From: Pseudomonadota bacterium | Lineage (GTDB): Bacteria > Pseudomonadota > Alphaproteobacteria > Micropepsales > Micropepsaceae | Reading direction: 5' to 3' | Assembly (NCBI GenBank): GCA_025360685.1 | Contig: JANYBR010000093.1 | Coordinates: 1-25,470 of the forward strand | DNA: 25,470 nt | Shown here: positions 6,359 through 15,168 of the stretch, one piece after another | Position numbering within the stretch: position 1 is the first letter of the stretch | Layout: each line of letters begins with the position of its first letter | The notes under the pieces: model-generated | Told to the model about the DNA's origin: nothing | Database searches by the model: none | The model's input: the letters and a program-made list of their open reading frames with translations, nothing else | Program-made: the position numbers and the translations under genes

Positions 6359-9289
6359 TTATAGCGTCAATGCTTCGGCGAGGAATGCTTTCAATTCGGC
6401 CGCGTGCTGGCTCATCAACCCCGCCGCGGTGGAGGCATATTCCGGCCGCCCGACATAACGGGGACGGGAATTGCCTCCCAATTGGGCGATGGTCTGCTCG
6501 ATGTGCGGGGCAACGAACGTCCAGGCGCCCTGATTCTGCGGCTCTTCCTGGCACCAGATGATTTCGGCCTTGGCAAAGCGGTTCAGCTCCAGCGCGAGCA
6601 CGTTTTCGGGAAAGGGATAGAGCTGTTCGATGCGCAGGATCTGGATGCGGCTCTCGCCCAGCTTGTCGCGGGCTTCCATCAAGTCGAAATAGACTTTTCC
6701 GCTGCATAGGATGACGCGCTTGATCTGGCTGTCCTCGGCCAGTTTCACGATGGTCGCGCCGGGCACGGCTTCGGCCTGATCGCGCAGCACGCGGTGGAAC
6801 GAGGCGCCCGGTCCGAAATCGGCCAGGAACGATGTGCAACGCTTGTGCCGCAGCAGCGATTTTGGCGTCATCAGGATCAGCGGTTTGCGGAACGGCCGGT
6901 GCATCTGACGCCGAAGGACATGGAAATAGTTGGCTGGCGTCGTGCAGTAGGCGACCTGCATATTGTCCTTTGCGCAAAGCTGCAGATAGCGCTCGAGGCG
7001 GGCGGACGAATGTTCCGGCCCCTGGCCCTCATAGCCGTGCGGCAGAAGCATCACCAGGCCGCACATCCGCAGCCATTTGGTTTCGCCCGACGCGATGAAC
7101 TGGTCGATGATGACCTGCGCGCCATTGGCGAAGTCGCCGAACTGCGCTTCCCACAAGGTCAGTGCCCTGGGCTCGGCCGAGGAGTAGCCGTACTCAAAGC
7201 CCAGAACCGCTTCTTCGGAGAGCAGCGAATCGATGATCTCGAAGGGTGCCTGGTCCTCACGAATATGCTGGAGCGGGTAGTAGCGCGCTTCGGTCTCCTG
7301 ATCGATCAGCGCGGCATGACGCTGAGAGAAGGTGCCTTCGGTGGAATCCTGGCCGGAAAAACGAACGGGAATCTCTTCGAGCATCAAAGTGCCGAACGCC
7401 AGCGCCTCGGCCGTGGCCCAGTCGAAACCTTCGCCGCTCGTGAACATCGCGGCCTTGGCTTCAAGTTGCCGGGCGATCGTCTTGTGCAAGTTGAAGCCTT
7501 CGGGCGTGGTGGTCAGCGCGCGGCCGACTTCCTGCACGACTTCGAGCGGAACGGCGGTGTCGCCGCGCCGGTCGCCCTTGGGCGCCGCCGCAAGTCCGGA
7601 CCAGCGTCCGTCCAGCCAATCGGCGCGATCAGGACGATGCGTCTTGGAGGCGGTCAGTTCGGAATCCAGCCGCTCCATGAACGCAGCGCTCATCTGCTCG
7701 ACTTCGGTCTGGTTCAGGGTGCCTTCTTCGACGAGCCTCCGGGAATAGAGCTGAAACGTCGTCGGATGATCCTTGATGGCCTTGTACATGAGCGGCTGGG
7801 TGAAGGTCGGCTCGAGCGTTTCGTTGTGCCCGAAGCGCCGGTAGCACACCATGTCGATCACGACATCCTTGTGGAACAGCTGGCGGTATTCGGTCGCGAC
7901 GCGTGCGCAGTGCACCACCGCTTCCGGATCGTCGCCGTTCACATGGAAGATCGGCGCCTGCACCATCAGCGCGATATCGGTGCAATAGGGCGAAGAGCGC
8001 GAATAGGCCGGCGATGTGGTGAAACCGATCTGATTGTTTATCACGAAATGGATCGTGCCGCCGGTGCGAAAGCCCTTGGTGCCGCTCATCGCAAAGCATT
8101 CCGCGACCACGCCCTGACCCGCGAATGCAGCGTCGCCGTGCAAGATCAGAGGCATGACGCTGCCGCGCGCCACCGCATCGTTCTGCTGCTGTTGCTTGGC
8201 GCGCGCCTTGCCCAGCACCACGGGATCGGATGCCTCCAGATGCGATGGGTTCGCGGTCAGCGACAGGTGAACCTGGTGATTGTCGAACTCGCGGTCGCTC
8301 GATGCGCCAAGATGATATTTGACGTCGCCGGATCCCTGCACTTCGGTCGGATTGGCGCTGCCGCCGGAGAACTCGTGGAACAGCTGGCGATAGGGCTTGG
8401 ACATCACATTGGCGAGCACGTTGAGCCGGCCGCGATGCGCCATGCCGATGACGATTTCCTTCACGCCGAGCTGGCCGCCACGCTTGATGATCTGCTCCAG
8501 CGCCGGGATCATGGCCTCTCCGCCGTCCAGCCCGAAGCGCTTGGTGCCGAGAAAGCGCAGGCCGGCGAACTTCTCAAAGCCTTCGGCCTCGACCAGCTTG
8601 TTGAGGATCGCCTTCTTGCCTTCCGGCGTGAAGACGATTTCCTTGTCGGGCCCTTCGATGCGGCGCTGCAGCCAGTCCTTCTGCTCGGCATCGTTGATGT
8701 GCATGAATTCATAGCCGATGCGGCCGCAATAGGTGCGCTTGAGAATCTCCGTCATGCGGCGCGGCGTGGCGCTCTCAAGTCCCATGACGCCGTCGATGAA
8801 GATCGGCCGATCAAGGTCCTCGGCATGAAAGCCGTAGAACGTCGGATCGAGCTGCGGATGGGGCTGCTTCGGCGTAATGTTCAGCGGATCGAGATCGGCT
8901 TCGAGATGGCCGATCACACGATAGGCGCGCACCAGTTGAATCGCGCGGATGGATTCCTGTGCCGCGAGGCGCAGATCCTTTTCGCCGGTTGTCACCTTGC
9001 GCGCGGGCCAATGGCCGGTAAGCGCGCTCACCAGTTCGCCATTCTCGAACTGGGGTTTCTTGTCGCGCCGCCAGGCCGGGCCGCGTCCGACTTGCGCCGG
9101 CGTGAGTGCCCGTTGCCCGAGGCTGGAAAAATAAGCCCGCCAGCTTTCGTCGACCGCGTCGGGATTTTCGAGATATTGGGCGTACAGCGACTCGACGAAC
9201 GCAGCGTTGGCGCCGGACAGGAACGAGGTTGCGCTCAGCAGGTCGTTAGAACTGCGATTCAGGCGATCAGGTGGTGTTTGACTTGTCAT
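6359..9289 (-). CDS. sucA: 2-oxoglutarate dehydrogenase E1 component
   Basis: This thiamine-diphosphate enzyme decarboxylates 2-oxoglutarate and loads the succinyl group onto SucB lipoyl arms. The 976-residue length suits alphaproteobacterial SucA. The N-terminus (SFLSGANAAFVESLYAQYLENPDAVDESW) is the E2-docking segment. Further landmarks are GMAHRGRLNVLANV, HGDAAFAGQGVVAE, the ThDP-binding stretch NGDDPEAVVHCARVA, RFGHNE, FEYGYSSAEP and MLLPHGYEGQGPEHSSARLERYLQL. ATG 9289 gives the family's expected N-terminus, although no good ribosome binding site precedes it. It is divergent from the acyltransferase gene starting near 9435, leaving about 145 bases for both promoters. A weak TTGAAT-N17-TACACG pair lies there on the - strand. 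Confidence 0.97.
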   Translation of the reverse strand: MTSQTPPDRLNRSSNDLLSATSFLSGANAAFVESLYAQYLENPDAVDESWRAYFSSLGQRALTPAQVGRGPAWRRDKKPQFENGELVSALTGHWPARKVTTGEKDLRLAAQESIRAIQLVRAYRVIGHLEADLDPLNITPKQPHPQLDPTFYGFHAEDLDRPIFIDGVMGLESATPRRMTEILKRTYCGRIGYEFMHINDAEQKDWLQRRIEGPDKEIVFTPEGKKAILNKLVEAEGFEKFAGLRFLGTKRFGLDGGEAMIPALEQIIKRGGQLGVKEIVIGMAHRGRLNVLANVMSKPYRQLFHEFSGGSANPTEVQGSGDVKYHLGASSDREFDNHQVHLSLTANPSHLEASDPVVLGKARAKQQQQNDAVARGSVMPLILHGDAAFAGQGVVAECFAMSGTKGFRTGGTIHFVINNQIGFTTSPAYSRSSPYCTDIALMVQAPIFHVNGDDPEAVVHCARVATEYRQLFHKDVVIDMVCYRRFGHNETLEPTFTQPLMYKAIKDHPTTFQLYSRRLVEEGTLNQTEVEQMSAAFMERLDSELTASKTHRPDRADWLDGRWSGLAAAPKGDRRGDTAVPLEVVQEVGRALTTTPEGFNLHKTIARQLEAKAAMFTSGEGFDWATAEALAFGTLMLEEIPVRFSGQDSTEGTFSQRHAALIDQETEARYYPLQHIREDQAPFEIIDSLLSEEAVLGFEYGYSSAEPRALTLWEAQFGDFANGAQVIIDQFIASGETKWLRMCGLVMLLPHGYEGQGPEHSSARLERYLQLCAKDNMQVAYCTTPANYFHVLRRQMHRPFRKPLILMTPKSLLRHKRCTSFLADFGPGASFHRVLRDQAEAVPGATIVKLAEDSQIKRVILCSGKVYFDLMEARDKLGESRIQILRIEQLYPFPENVLALELNRFAKAEIIWCQEEPQNQGAWTFVAPHIEQTIAQLGGNSRPRYVGRPEYASTAAGLMSQHAAELKAFLAEALTL

Positions 9290-9434
9290 TTCAATGGTTT
9301 AAGCAGGACTTGTTGGGTCCCGCCGGATCCAGTTACGGCCGGGTGCCGGAAGGCGAGGCGTGTAGCGCCGAACAGCTGCCAATTCAACGCTCGATAGGGT
9401 TAAATATGGGTTCAATACGACCGGATTGCGACGG

Positions 9435-10559
9435 GTGACGGGCATAAAAAGACTGACCGCGCTCGATGCATTGCGCGGCGTGGCGGCCATCGTGGTCGTC
9501 GCCTGGCACTGGCAGCACTTCTTCGCGCTCTCGGGCGACTGGCAGTCCAGCTGGTCGCGCTCGGACCAACCGTTCTACTGGCTGCTCAAGCCGCTCTATG
9601 TGCAGGGTTGGGCCGCCGTCGACCTGTTCTTTGTGCTCTCGGGCTTCGTGTTTTTCTGGCTGTACCGGGATTCCATTCGCAACGGTGCGACCGGAGCGTG
9701 GCGGTTCGCTGTCCTGCGATTGTCGCGTCTCTACCCACTTCACTTCGCCATGCTGATCGCCGTCGCAGCGCTGCAGTTCTACTTCTTCCACCAACACAAT
9801 CAGTTCTTCATCTACACGGAAAACGACGCGCCGCACTTCGTGGCGCATCTGTTCATGGTGCAGAACTGGTGGCCGGACTCGCCGCAAACCTTCGACGGCC
9901 CGACCTGGTCCGTGTCGATCGAAATGCTGCTCTATGTGATGTTCTTCGTCGCTTGCCTGCTGGGGTTGAAGCGCCGCGCCCATTGCCTCGCCATTGCCCT
10001 GCTGGGCGGACTGCTGCTGCCGATCGACGAGCACATCGCGCGCGGCGTGATCGGTTTCTTCATGGGCGGGTTCGTCTTCACGCTATGGGAAGGTTTGCGC
10101 GACGATCCGCGTGCCCGCACGATCGCGCGCATGCTCGCTGTCGCGTCGCTGGCAGGGTGGGTGGTGCTTACGGTCATGCTCTACACCGACAGTTCGTGGC
10201 TCAAGGATGGCGAGGGTAACAATCCATTCCTGGTGGTGTTCGATTTCGGACTGTGCCCGCTGACCGTGCTGGCCCTGGCGCTGCGCGAAGCTGCCGGGCG
10301 CAAAACTCCCGACTGGCTCGGCAATCTTGGCGATATCAGCTATTCCACTTATCTGATCCACTTTCCCATGCAGCTGACTTTGGCGCTGTTGGCTGCGCCG
10401 CTCGGCCTGACGTCATTGTTCTTCATGAACGGCGCGGTGATGGCCGCGTTCCTCGCCGTGCTGATCGGACTTGGCGCGCTCTCGTATCGCTATTTCGAGC
10501 GGCCGATGCAGGATTGGCTCCGCCGGCTGGCAACGCCGCGCGTGGTGACCGCCGAATAG
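9435..10559 (+). CDS. Membrane acyltransferase, acyltransferase-3 family
   Basis: This is an integral membrane protein of the Acyl_transf_3 (OafA/NodX-like) family, which transfers acyl groups to sugars or other envelope molecules. The substrate cannot be told from the sequence. Landmarks are the opening LTALDALRGVAAIVVVAWHW, then YVQGWAAVDLFFVLSGFVFF, RLSRLYPLHF, WSVSIEMLLYVMFF, and the late ISYSTYLIHFPMQL and YRYFERP. About ten hydrophobic helices fill the 374 residues. GTG 9435 is preferred over TTG 9426 because it places the first motif at the usual distance from the N-terminus. The gene splits the suc block. Its stop directly abuts the stop of the convergent thioesterase gene. Confidence 0.85.
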   Translation: MTGIKRLTALDALRGVAAIVVVAWHWQHFFALSGDWQSSWSRSDQPFYWLLKPLYVQGWAAVDLFFVLSGFVFFWLYRDSIRNGATGAWRFAVLRLSRLYPLHFAMLIAVAALQFYFFHQHNQFFIYTENDAPHFVAHLFMVQNWWPDSPQTFDGPTWSVSIEMLLYVMFFVACLLGLKRRAHCLAIALLGGLLLPIDEHIARGVIGFFMGGFVFTLWEGLRDDPRARTIARMLAVASLAGWVVLTVMLYTDSSWLKDGEGNNPFLVVFDFGLCPLTVLALALREAAGRKTPDWLGNLGDISYSTYLIHFPMQLTLALLAAPLGLTSLFFMNGAVMAAFLAVLIGLGALSYRYFERPMQDWLRRLATPRVVTAE

Positions 10560-10961
10560 TCAGCGCTTGCGCGGCAGGATGCGCAAGCTTGAGGTCGCCG
10601 TGGCGACGATCGTGCCATCGGGGTCGCGCAGCTCCCCACGCGTGGTGGCGGAGCGTTCGTCGCGCGCCACGATCCAGGCCTTCGCGTGCAGAGAGGTTAG
10701 CGGAGCAGGGCGCAGAAACTCGGTCTCAAGTTTGACCGTCATGGACGTCTGTTCCGGCGGCAACTGCGCCAGAAGCACCGCCGACGTCGCGGAGTCCAGC
10801 ATGGCGGCCACGAGTCCGCCCTGCACGGAGCCATGCCGGTTGACGAATTCCGGCCGCGCCGTGAAGCGCACATGCAAGGTGCCGTCCGCATCGAAGCGTT
10901 CGATCTCGCGGCCCAACAGGCGCGCGACAGGCGTCAGCTCGGACAGATCGGCTTTTGTCAC
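10560..10961 (-). CDS. Hotdog-fold thioesterase, PaaI-like
   Basis: This 133-residue hotdog-fold protein of the PaaI/YbgC-like thioesterase group probably hydrolyses acyl- or aryl-CoA esters. The key segment is NRHGSVQGGLVAAMLDSATSAVLL, the helix and HG(x)nGG region holding the catalytic site. A strand-rich second half (MTVKLETEFLRPAPL) follows. It starts at GTG 10961, overlapping the sucD stop by four bases (GTGA), so it is translated from the sucCD transcript. The substrate is unknown. Position suggests, but does not prove, a link to CoA-ester metabolism around the TCA cycle. Its stop abuts that of the convergent acyltransferase with no spacer. Confidence 0.85.
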   Translation of the reverse strand: MTKADLSELTPVARLLGREIERFDADGTLHVRFTARPEFVNRHGSVQGGLVAAMLDSATSAVLLAQLPPEQTSMTVKLETEFLRPAPLTSLHAKAWIVARDERSATTRGELRDPDGTIVATATSSLRILPRKR

Positions 10962-11836
10962 TTGCCGCTGAGCAGTTCGACCAAGGTCGTGCCGAGCGAG
11001 GCCGGATTGAGCGACACGCGGATACCTGCAGAGCGCATCGCCTCGATCTTGGAATCCGCGCCGCCCTTGCCGCCCGAGATAATCGCACCGGCATGACCCA
11101 TGCGGCGGCCCGGCGGCGCGGTGACGCCGGCGATGAAGCCAACCATCGGTTTTTTGGTCTTGTTGCGCTTGATGAAGTCGGCCGCGTCTTCCTCGGCGCT
11201 GCCGCCGATTTCGCCGATCATGATGATGCTCTTGGTTTCCGGATCGGCGAGGAACATCTCGAGCACTTCGATGTGCTCGGTGCCCTTCACAGGATCGCCG
11301 CCAATGCCGACACAGGAGGATTGACCGAGTCCAACGGCCGTGGTCTGCGCCACCGCCTCATACGTCAGAGTGCCCGAGCGCGACACGATGCCGACATTGC
11401 CGCGGCGGTGGATATGGCCGGGCATGATGCCGATCTTGCACTCGTCCGGCGTGATCACACCCGGGCAGTTCGGCCCGACCAGACGGGTCTTCGAGCCTTG
11501 CAGCGCGCGCTTGACCTTGACCATGTCGAGCACCGGGATGCCTTCGGTGATGCACACCGCAAGCGGGATTTCCGCATCGATCGCTTCCAGAATCGCGTCG
11601 GCTGCGAAGGCTGGCGGCACATAGATCGCGCTCGCCGTCGCGCCGGTTCTTTCGACCGCTTCGCGCACCGTGTCGAACACCGGCAGACCAAGATGCGTCG
11701 AGCCGCCTTTGCCAGGCGAAGTGCCGCCGACCATCTTGGTGCCGTAGGCGATGGCCGCTTCGGAATGGAACGTTCCCTGGTTGCCGGTGAAGCCCTGGCA
11801 GATGACCTTGGTGTTCTTGTCGACGAGAATGGACAT
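10958..11836 (-). CDS. sucD: Succinyl-CoA synthetase alpha subunit
   Basis: The alpha subunit binds CoA and carries the phosphohistidine intermediate of succinyl-CoA synthetase, which makes ATP or GTP from succinyl-CoA. The 292-residue protein shows the CoA-binding start VDKNTKVICQGFTGNQGTFHSEAAIAYGTKMVGG, then GPNCPGVI. The active-site segment GHAGAIISGGKGGADSK contains the phosphorylated His248. ATG 11836 shares one base with the sucC stop (TAATG), indicating coupled translation of the two subunits. The stop overlaps the thioesterase start by four bases. The frame remains open upstream into sucC, but the family N-terminus fixes the start at 11836. Confidence 0.97.
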   Translation of the reverse strand: MSILVDKNTKVICQGFTGNQGTFHSEAAIAYGTKMVGGTSPGKGGSTHLGLPVFDTVREAVERTGATASAIYVPPAFAADAILEAIDAEIPLAVCITEGIPVLDMVKVKRALQGSKTRLVGPNCPGVITPDECKIGIMPGHIHRRGNVGIVSRSGTLTYEAVAQTTAVGLGQSSCVGIGGDPVKGTEHIEVLEMFLADPETKSIIMIGEIGGSAEEDAADFIKRNKTKKPMVGFIAGVTAPPGRRMGHAGAIISGGKGGADSKIEAMRSAGIRVSLNPASLGTTLVELLSGK

Positions 11837-13005
11837 TACTTCTTTTCCTTCACGGCCTTGACGATCTTCTGTGCCGCATCGGCAAGATCGCTGGCGGACA
11901 GAATAGGCAGGCCGGATTCGGCGAGAATCTTCTTGCCGAGTTCGACATTGGTGCCTTCGAGGCGCACCACCAGCGGAACCGACAGATGGATTTCCTTCGC
12001 GGCGGCGATGATGCCTTCGGCGATGATGTCGCATTTCATGATGCCGCCGAAGATGTTGACCAGGATGCCCTTCACATGGGGATCGCTGACGATGATCTTG
12101 AATGCTGCCGTCACCTTTTCCTTCGAGGCGCCGCCACCGACGTCGAGGAAGTTGGCCGGCTCGCTTCCGTAGAGCTTGATAATGTCCATCGTCGCCATGG
12201 CCAGACCCGCGCCGTTGACCATGCAGCCGATCTCGCCGTCCAGCTTGATGTAGGAGAGATCGAAGTTCGACGCTTCGACCTCCATCGGGTCTTCCTCGTC
12301 GAGATCTCGCAAGGCCAGGATGTCCTTGTGGCGATAGAGCGCGTTGTCGTCGAAATTGATCTTGGCATCGAGGCAGACGATCTTGCCGTCCTTGGTCACG
12401 ACCAGCGGATTGATTTCCAGAAGGCTCATGTCCTTGGCGATGAAGGCGTCATAGATGCTCTTGATCACGCCGCCGATCTGCTTGGCCTGATCGCCCTTCA
12501 GCTTGAGCGCCGAGGCGATGTTGTTGCCGACATAGGGCGAATAGCCCGCGGCCGGTTCGATCTGGAAGGCCTGGATTTTCTCCGGCGTTTCATGCGCCAC
12601 GGCTTCGATGTCCATCCCGCCTTCGGTCGAGGCGATGAACGCGACATGGGAAGTCTCGCGGTCGACCAGCGCCGAGAGATAAAGCTCGCGCTCGATGGTC
12701 GAGCCGTCTTCGATGTAGAGACGCTTGACGACGCGGCCATGCGGTCCGGTCTGGTGGGTCACCAGAGTCATGCCCAGCATGCGCTCGGCTTCCTTCTTCA
12801 CATCGTCGATCGACTTGACGACCTTGACGCCGCCGCCTTTGCCGCGTCCACCCGCGTGAATCTGCGCCTTCACGACCCAGACCGGTCCGCCCAGTTCCTT
12901 TGCCGCGGCGATAGCTTCTGCAACGCTGAAAGCGGGCTTGCCCCGCGGCACAGGAGCGCCGAAGCCACGGAGAACTTCCTTGGCCTGATATTCGTGGATG
13001 TTCAT
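11836..13005 (-). CDS. sucC: Succinyl-CoA synthetase beta subunit
   Basis: The beta subunit binds succinate and nucleotide through an ATP-grasp domain and works as a heteromer with SucD. The 389-residue protein begins MNIHEYQAKEVLRGFGAPVPRG. It continues with VVKAQIHAGGRGKGGGVKVV (grasp loop), EINPLVVTKDGKIVCLDAKINFDDNALYRH, and the succinate-binding MVNGAGLAMATMDIIKLYGSEPANFLDVGGGA. The C-terminus holds NIFGGIMKCDIIAEGI and VRLEGTNVELGKKIL. A purine-rich AAGG precedes the ATG. It is the first gene of sucC-sucD-thioesterase, and a sigma-70-like promoter candidate lies 38-65 bases upstream. No mdh gene precedes it, unlike the mdh-sucCD order of many relatives. Confidence 0.97.
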   Translation of the reverse strand: MNIHEYQAKEVLRGFGAPVPRGKPAFSVAEAIAAAKELGGPVWVVKAQIHAGGRGKGGGVKVVKSIDDVKKEAERMLGMTLVTHQTGPHGRVVKRLYIEDGSTIERELYLSALVDRETSHVAFIASTEGGMDIEAVAHETPEKIQAFQIEPAAGYSPYVGNNIASALKLKGDQAKQIGGVIKSIYDAFIAKDMSLLEINPLVVTKDGKIVCLDAKINFDDNALYRHKDILALRDLDEEDPMEVEASNFDLSYIKLDGEIGCMVNGAGLAMATMDIIKLYGSEPANFLDVGGGASKEKVTAAFKIIVSDPHVKGILVNIFGGIMKCDIIAEGIIAAAKEIHLSVPLVVRLEGTNVELGKKILAESGLPILSASDLADAAQKIVKAVKEKK

Positions 13006-13042
13006 TGGGAACCTTGGATTTTTGGATGGCGAGATGCGGGGC

Positions 13043-13070
13043 ACAGTAGCAGCCGACTCTACCCGTGCAA
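13043..13070 (-). promoter_or_regulatory. Putative promoter of sucCD
   Basis: On the - strand, a -35-like TTGCAC (13070-13065), a 16-base spacer and a -10-like TACTGT (13048-13043) lie just upstream of the sucC ATG at 13005. A perfect 14-base palindrome, GCGGCAATTGCCGC, at 13093-13106 lies between this and the PAP2 gene stop. It has no T-run, so it is not an obvious terminator. Confidence 0.4.
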
Positions 13071-13112
13071 GCCGGGGAATTGGGGCCTTCGGGCGGCAAT
13101 TGCCGCAGGCGT

Positions 13113-14048
13113 CTAGACGGCGGCGGGCTGTTCCTCGCTCACCGGCGCGGCGCGCGAACTGGCTGCAAGTTTGACGACTCTGTTGGCCAGCAAAACCGAA
13201 ATCACCGCGACGGCAACACCGGCAATGACGTCGACGACATGGTGTCCGCCCTGGATCGGCGTCGCCACCATCACGACGGAGTTGACGCCCACGGCAAGCC
13301 AACGCAGAACGGCAATATCGCGCGCGTACCACACCACGAGCAGCGCCATCGCGGCATGGTATGATGGAAATCCGATCAATCCCTTGGCATCGGTCGGAGC
13401 GATGTGTCCTGGTCCATGTGCGAGCAGTGCAACAAGGTCTTGCGCGTAATGCGCGTCCAGCGCCAGGGCCATGTGGTTCGCCACCCCGGCCGGCAGATCG
13501 TAGACACTGAACGCACCGAATGACGGAGCCAGAGTCCACATTGCGATCGAGATGCCGGCGCCGGCCGAGAGCGCCAGGCAAAACGAATAGATGCGCTCGT
13601 GCTTGCCGTGCCAGCCCAGTGCGGCGACCAGCAATGCAACCTGGGGCAGAACTGAGATGTAGCCCAGCTGAAGCATCGCGTTCAGCAGCGGATGCTGTGC
13701 AATCACCGCCATCATCGCTGGCCAGTTCACGCCAAGGGCGCGATCGAGCGCGGCAAGCGGCGCGTCGATGCGTGGTCCGGCCACCGTGATCAGCAGATAG
13801 TTCAGAACGCTGAAACTTGCGGACATGCCCAACAGAAAGCTCGTGCCGATCAGCATTGCGGCAAGTCGATCGTCCTTGCGCACCCTTTCATAAAACATAC
13901 CGCCCGCCGCGCAGGCGAGGGCAAGGAGCGCGATTTCGCCATAGGCCCCGGCGTCCACATCGAAGTGGCCGGTACCGATCCAAACCGTGTCGATCGCGGC
14001 AACCAGGGCCACGATACCCAACAGGATGAGTTGCAATCGAGATGCCAC
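13113..14048 (-). CDS. PAP2-family integral membrane phosphatase-like protein
   Basis: This 311-residue multi-pass membrane protein has a PAP2-type (phosphatidic acid phosphatase / inositolphosphotransferase-like) active site. The conserved segments are GLIGFPSYHAAMALLVVWYAR and TPIQGGHHVVDVIAGVAVAV, giving the SxxH and GxHxxxD parts of the phosphatase signature. Six or more hydrophobic helices surround them. The enzyme probably removes or transfers a lipid-linked phosphate in the inner membrane. The substrate is unknown. The GTG start at 14048 is the first start in the frame and puts a hydrophobic helix at the N-terminus. It is divergent from the rhomboid gene and runs toward sucC, ending 107 bases before it. 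Confidence 0.82.
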   Translation of the reverse strand: MASRLQLILLGIVALVAAIDTVWIGTGHFDVDAGAYGEIALLALACAAGGMFYERVRKDDRLAAMLIGTSFLLGMSASFSVLNYLLITVAGPRIDAPLAALDRALGVNWPAMMAVIAQHPLLNAMLQLGYISVLPQVALLVAALGWHGKHERIYSFCLALSAGAGISIAMWTLAPSFGAFSVYDLPAGVANHMALALDAHYAQDLVALLAHGPGHIAPTDAKGLIGFPSYHAAMALLVVWYARDIAVLRWLAVGVNSVVMVATPIQGGHHVVDVIAGVAVAVISVLLANRVVKLAASSRAAPVSEEQPAAV

Positions 14049-14294
14049 GGCCTAACCAAGGGCGGGAATTCTCGTACACTGTAATTTTATTGAGTAAACT
14101 AATGCTTAGTAGCCGGAACAGTCGACGGCGCAGCCACAGACAGATTGCTTGGCTAGAAAGCGATCGCCATCGAGGCCGGAGACTGTTCAATTGCGGTGTC
14201 TGGTGTTCTGCGGCCGATGAGATTTTGCGCGGCCGACAGGGCTCTTGCGCCGAAATGGGACACCAAATTTCGTGATGTACCGAAGAACAAGAGC
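14049..14294. other. Divergent intergenic region with AT-rich inverted repeat
   Basis: About 246 bases without a gene lie between the divergent PAP2 and rhomboid genes. The segment 14081-14110 is conspicuously AT-rich for this genome. It contains a perfect five-base inverted repeat, ACTAA-TGC-TTAGT (14098-14110), a plausible operator. I could not pick out a convincing -35/-10 pair on either strand. An in-frame extension of the rhomboid frame back to GTG 14196 exists but lacks support. Confidence 0.35.
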
Positions 14295-14996
14295 ATGATT
14301 CCGATCTCGGACGACAATCCGCTCCGGACCACGCCATACGTGACGATCCTGCTCATCGCACTGTGCGTTGTGGCATTTGGCTGGGAGCTGACGCTCAACA
14401 CGAATATGGACGGGGCGCTGACGATGCTGGGATTGACACCCAACAGCCTGGTTCATCCCGGCCAGGCGCAAGGCATCGGCCTGCCGGTTTGGACCACCGT
14501 TCTGACGTCGATGTTCCTGCACGCCAGCGTGCTGCATATCGCCGGCAACATGCTTTATCCGTGGATTTTCGGGAACAATATCGAAGACGCGATGGGGCAT
14601 GTAAAGTTTGCGCTGTTCTATTTGATCTCCGGGATCGCGTCGGCAATGACCATGGTGCTGATGGATCCGGCGTCGCATACGCCCATCGTGGGCGCCTCGG
14701 GCGCGATCTCAGGCGTTCTGGGCGCCTACATGCTGCTCTATCCGCGCGCGCGGGTGCATGTGATCGTGCCGCTGGGCATCATATTCTATCCGTTCTGGAT
14801 GCGTGCCGTCTGGGTCGTAGGCATCTGGTTTGCGATGCAGTTGGTCACGGCGGCACTGACGCCGGTGGGGCAGCCCGGCGTGGCCTGGTGGGCGCATGTC
14901 GGCGGCTTTGCCACAGGCTTGTTGCTCACGCCGCTGCTCAAGGCGCGCGACGTGCCCTTTTTCGGGCCGGTCAAGCCGCGCGGCCCCTGGGCGTAA
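14295..14996 (+). CDS. Rhomboid-family intramembrane serine protease
   Basis: Rhomboids cleave transmembrane substrates inside the lipid bilayer. This 233-residue protein has the catalytic serine in VGASGAISGVLGAY (Ser135) and the partner histidine in AWWAHVGGFATG (His201). The oxyanion-side motif HIAGNMLYPWIFG (His81, Asn85) is also present, so it should be active. Six hydrophobic helices are visible, with an internal TPNSLVHPGQ segment typical of this bacterial subgroup. ATG 14295 gives a short cytoplasmic leader before the first helix, as in relatives. A GTG 33 codons upstream is possible but adds an atypical cysteine-containing leader. The natural substrate is unknown. A family 2 palindromic repeat follows immediately after the stop. 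Confidence 0.88.
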   Translation: MIPISDDNPLRTTPYVTILLIALCVVAFGWELTLNTNMDGALTMLGLTPNSLVHPGQAQGIGLPVWTTVLTSMFLHASVLHIAGNMLYPWIFGNNIEDAMGHVKFALFYLISGIASAMTMVLMDPASHTPIVGASGAISGVLGAYMLLYPRARVHVIVPLGIIFYPFWMRAVWVVGIWFAMQLVTAALTPVGQPGVAWWAHVGGFATGLLLTPLLKARDVPFFGPVKPRGPWA

Positions 14997-15003
14997 GCAG
15001 AAC

Positions 15004-15076
15004 TCAGGTATCGGGTATCAGGCATCGAAAATTGTGCCTATCTGCCTGATACCTGACTCCCGATCCCTGATTCCTG
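15004..15076. repeat. Palindromic repeat, family 2, copy 1
   Basis: TATCAGGCA (15016-15024) pairs with TGCCTGATA (15043-15051). The outer CAGGTATCGGG (15005-15015) pairs with CCCGATCCCTG (15059-15069) with one mismatch. The whole forms a long imperfect hairpin eight bases after the rhomboid stop. A copy of the same family in the opposite orientation lies at 19954-20015. Confidence 0.65.
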
Positions 15077-15168
15077 GCGTTGGCACGGCTTTCGCTCTCC
15101 TCATCGTCTAACAGACGGCCGGCGTACCGAAACGGGAAACGCCGCGAGCAAACAGGACGATTGGGGTC

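Noticed and set aside
6794..9397. An 867-codon open frame on the + strand opposite sucA
   Set aside because: It is an antisense shadow created by GC-rich codon use. The - strand frame encodes a complete, motif-perfect SucA, and the + frame has no recognisable domain.
13093..13106. Perfect palindrome GCGGCAATTGCCGC as a terminator after the PAP2 gene
   Set aside because: No T-run follows on either strand. It could be a binding site, but I have no supporting second copy.
10955..13116. Long + strand open frames opposite sucD and sucC
   Set aside because: They are antisense shadows of well-conserved succinyl-CoA synthetase genes; the compositions (His/Asp/Arg-rich) are typical of artefacts.
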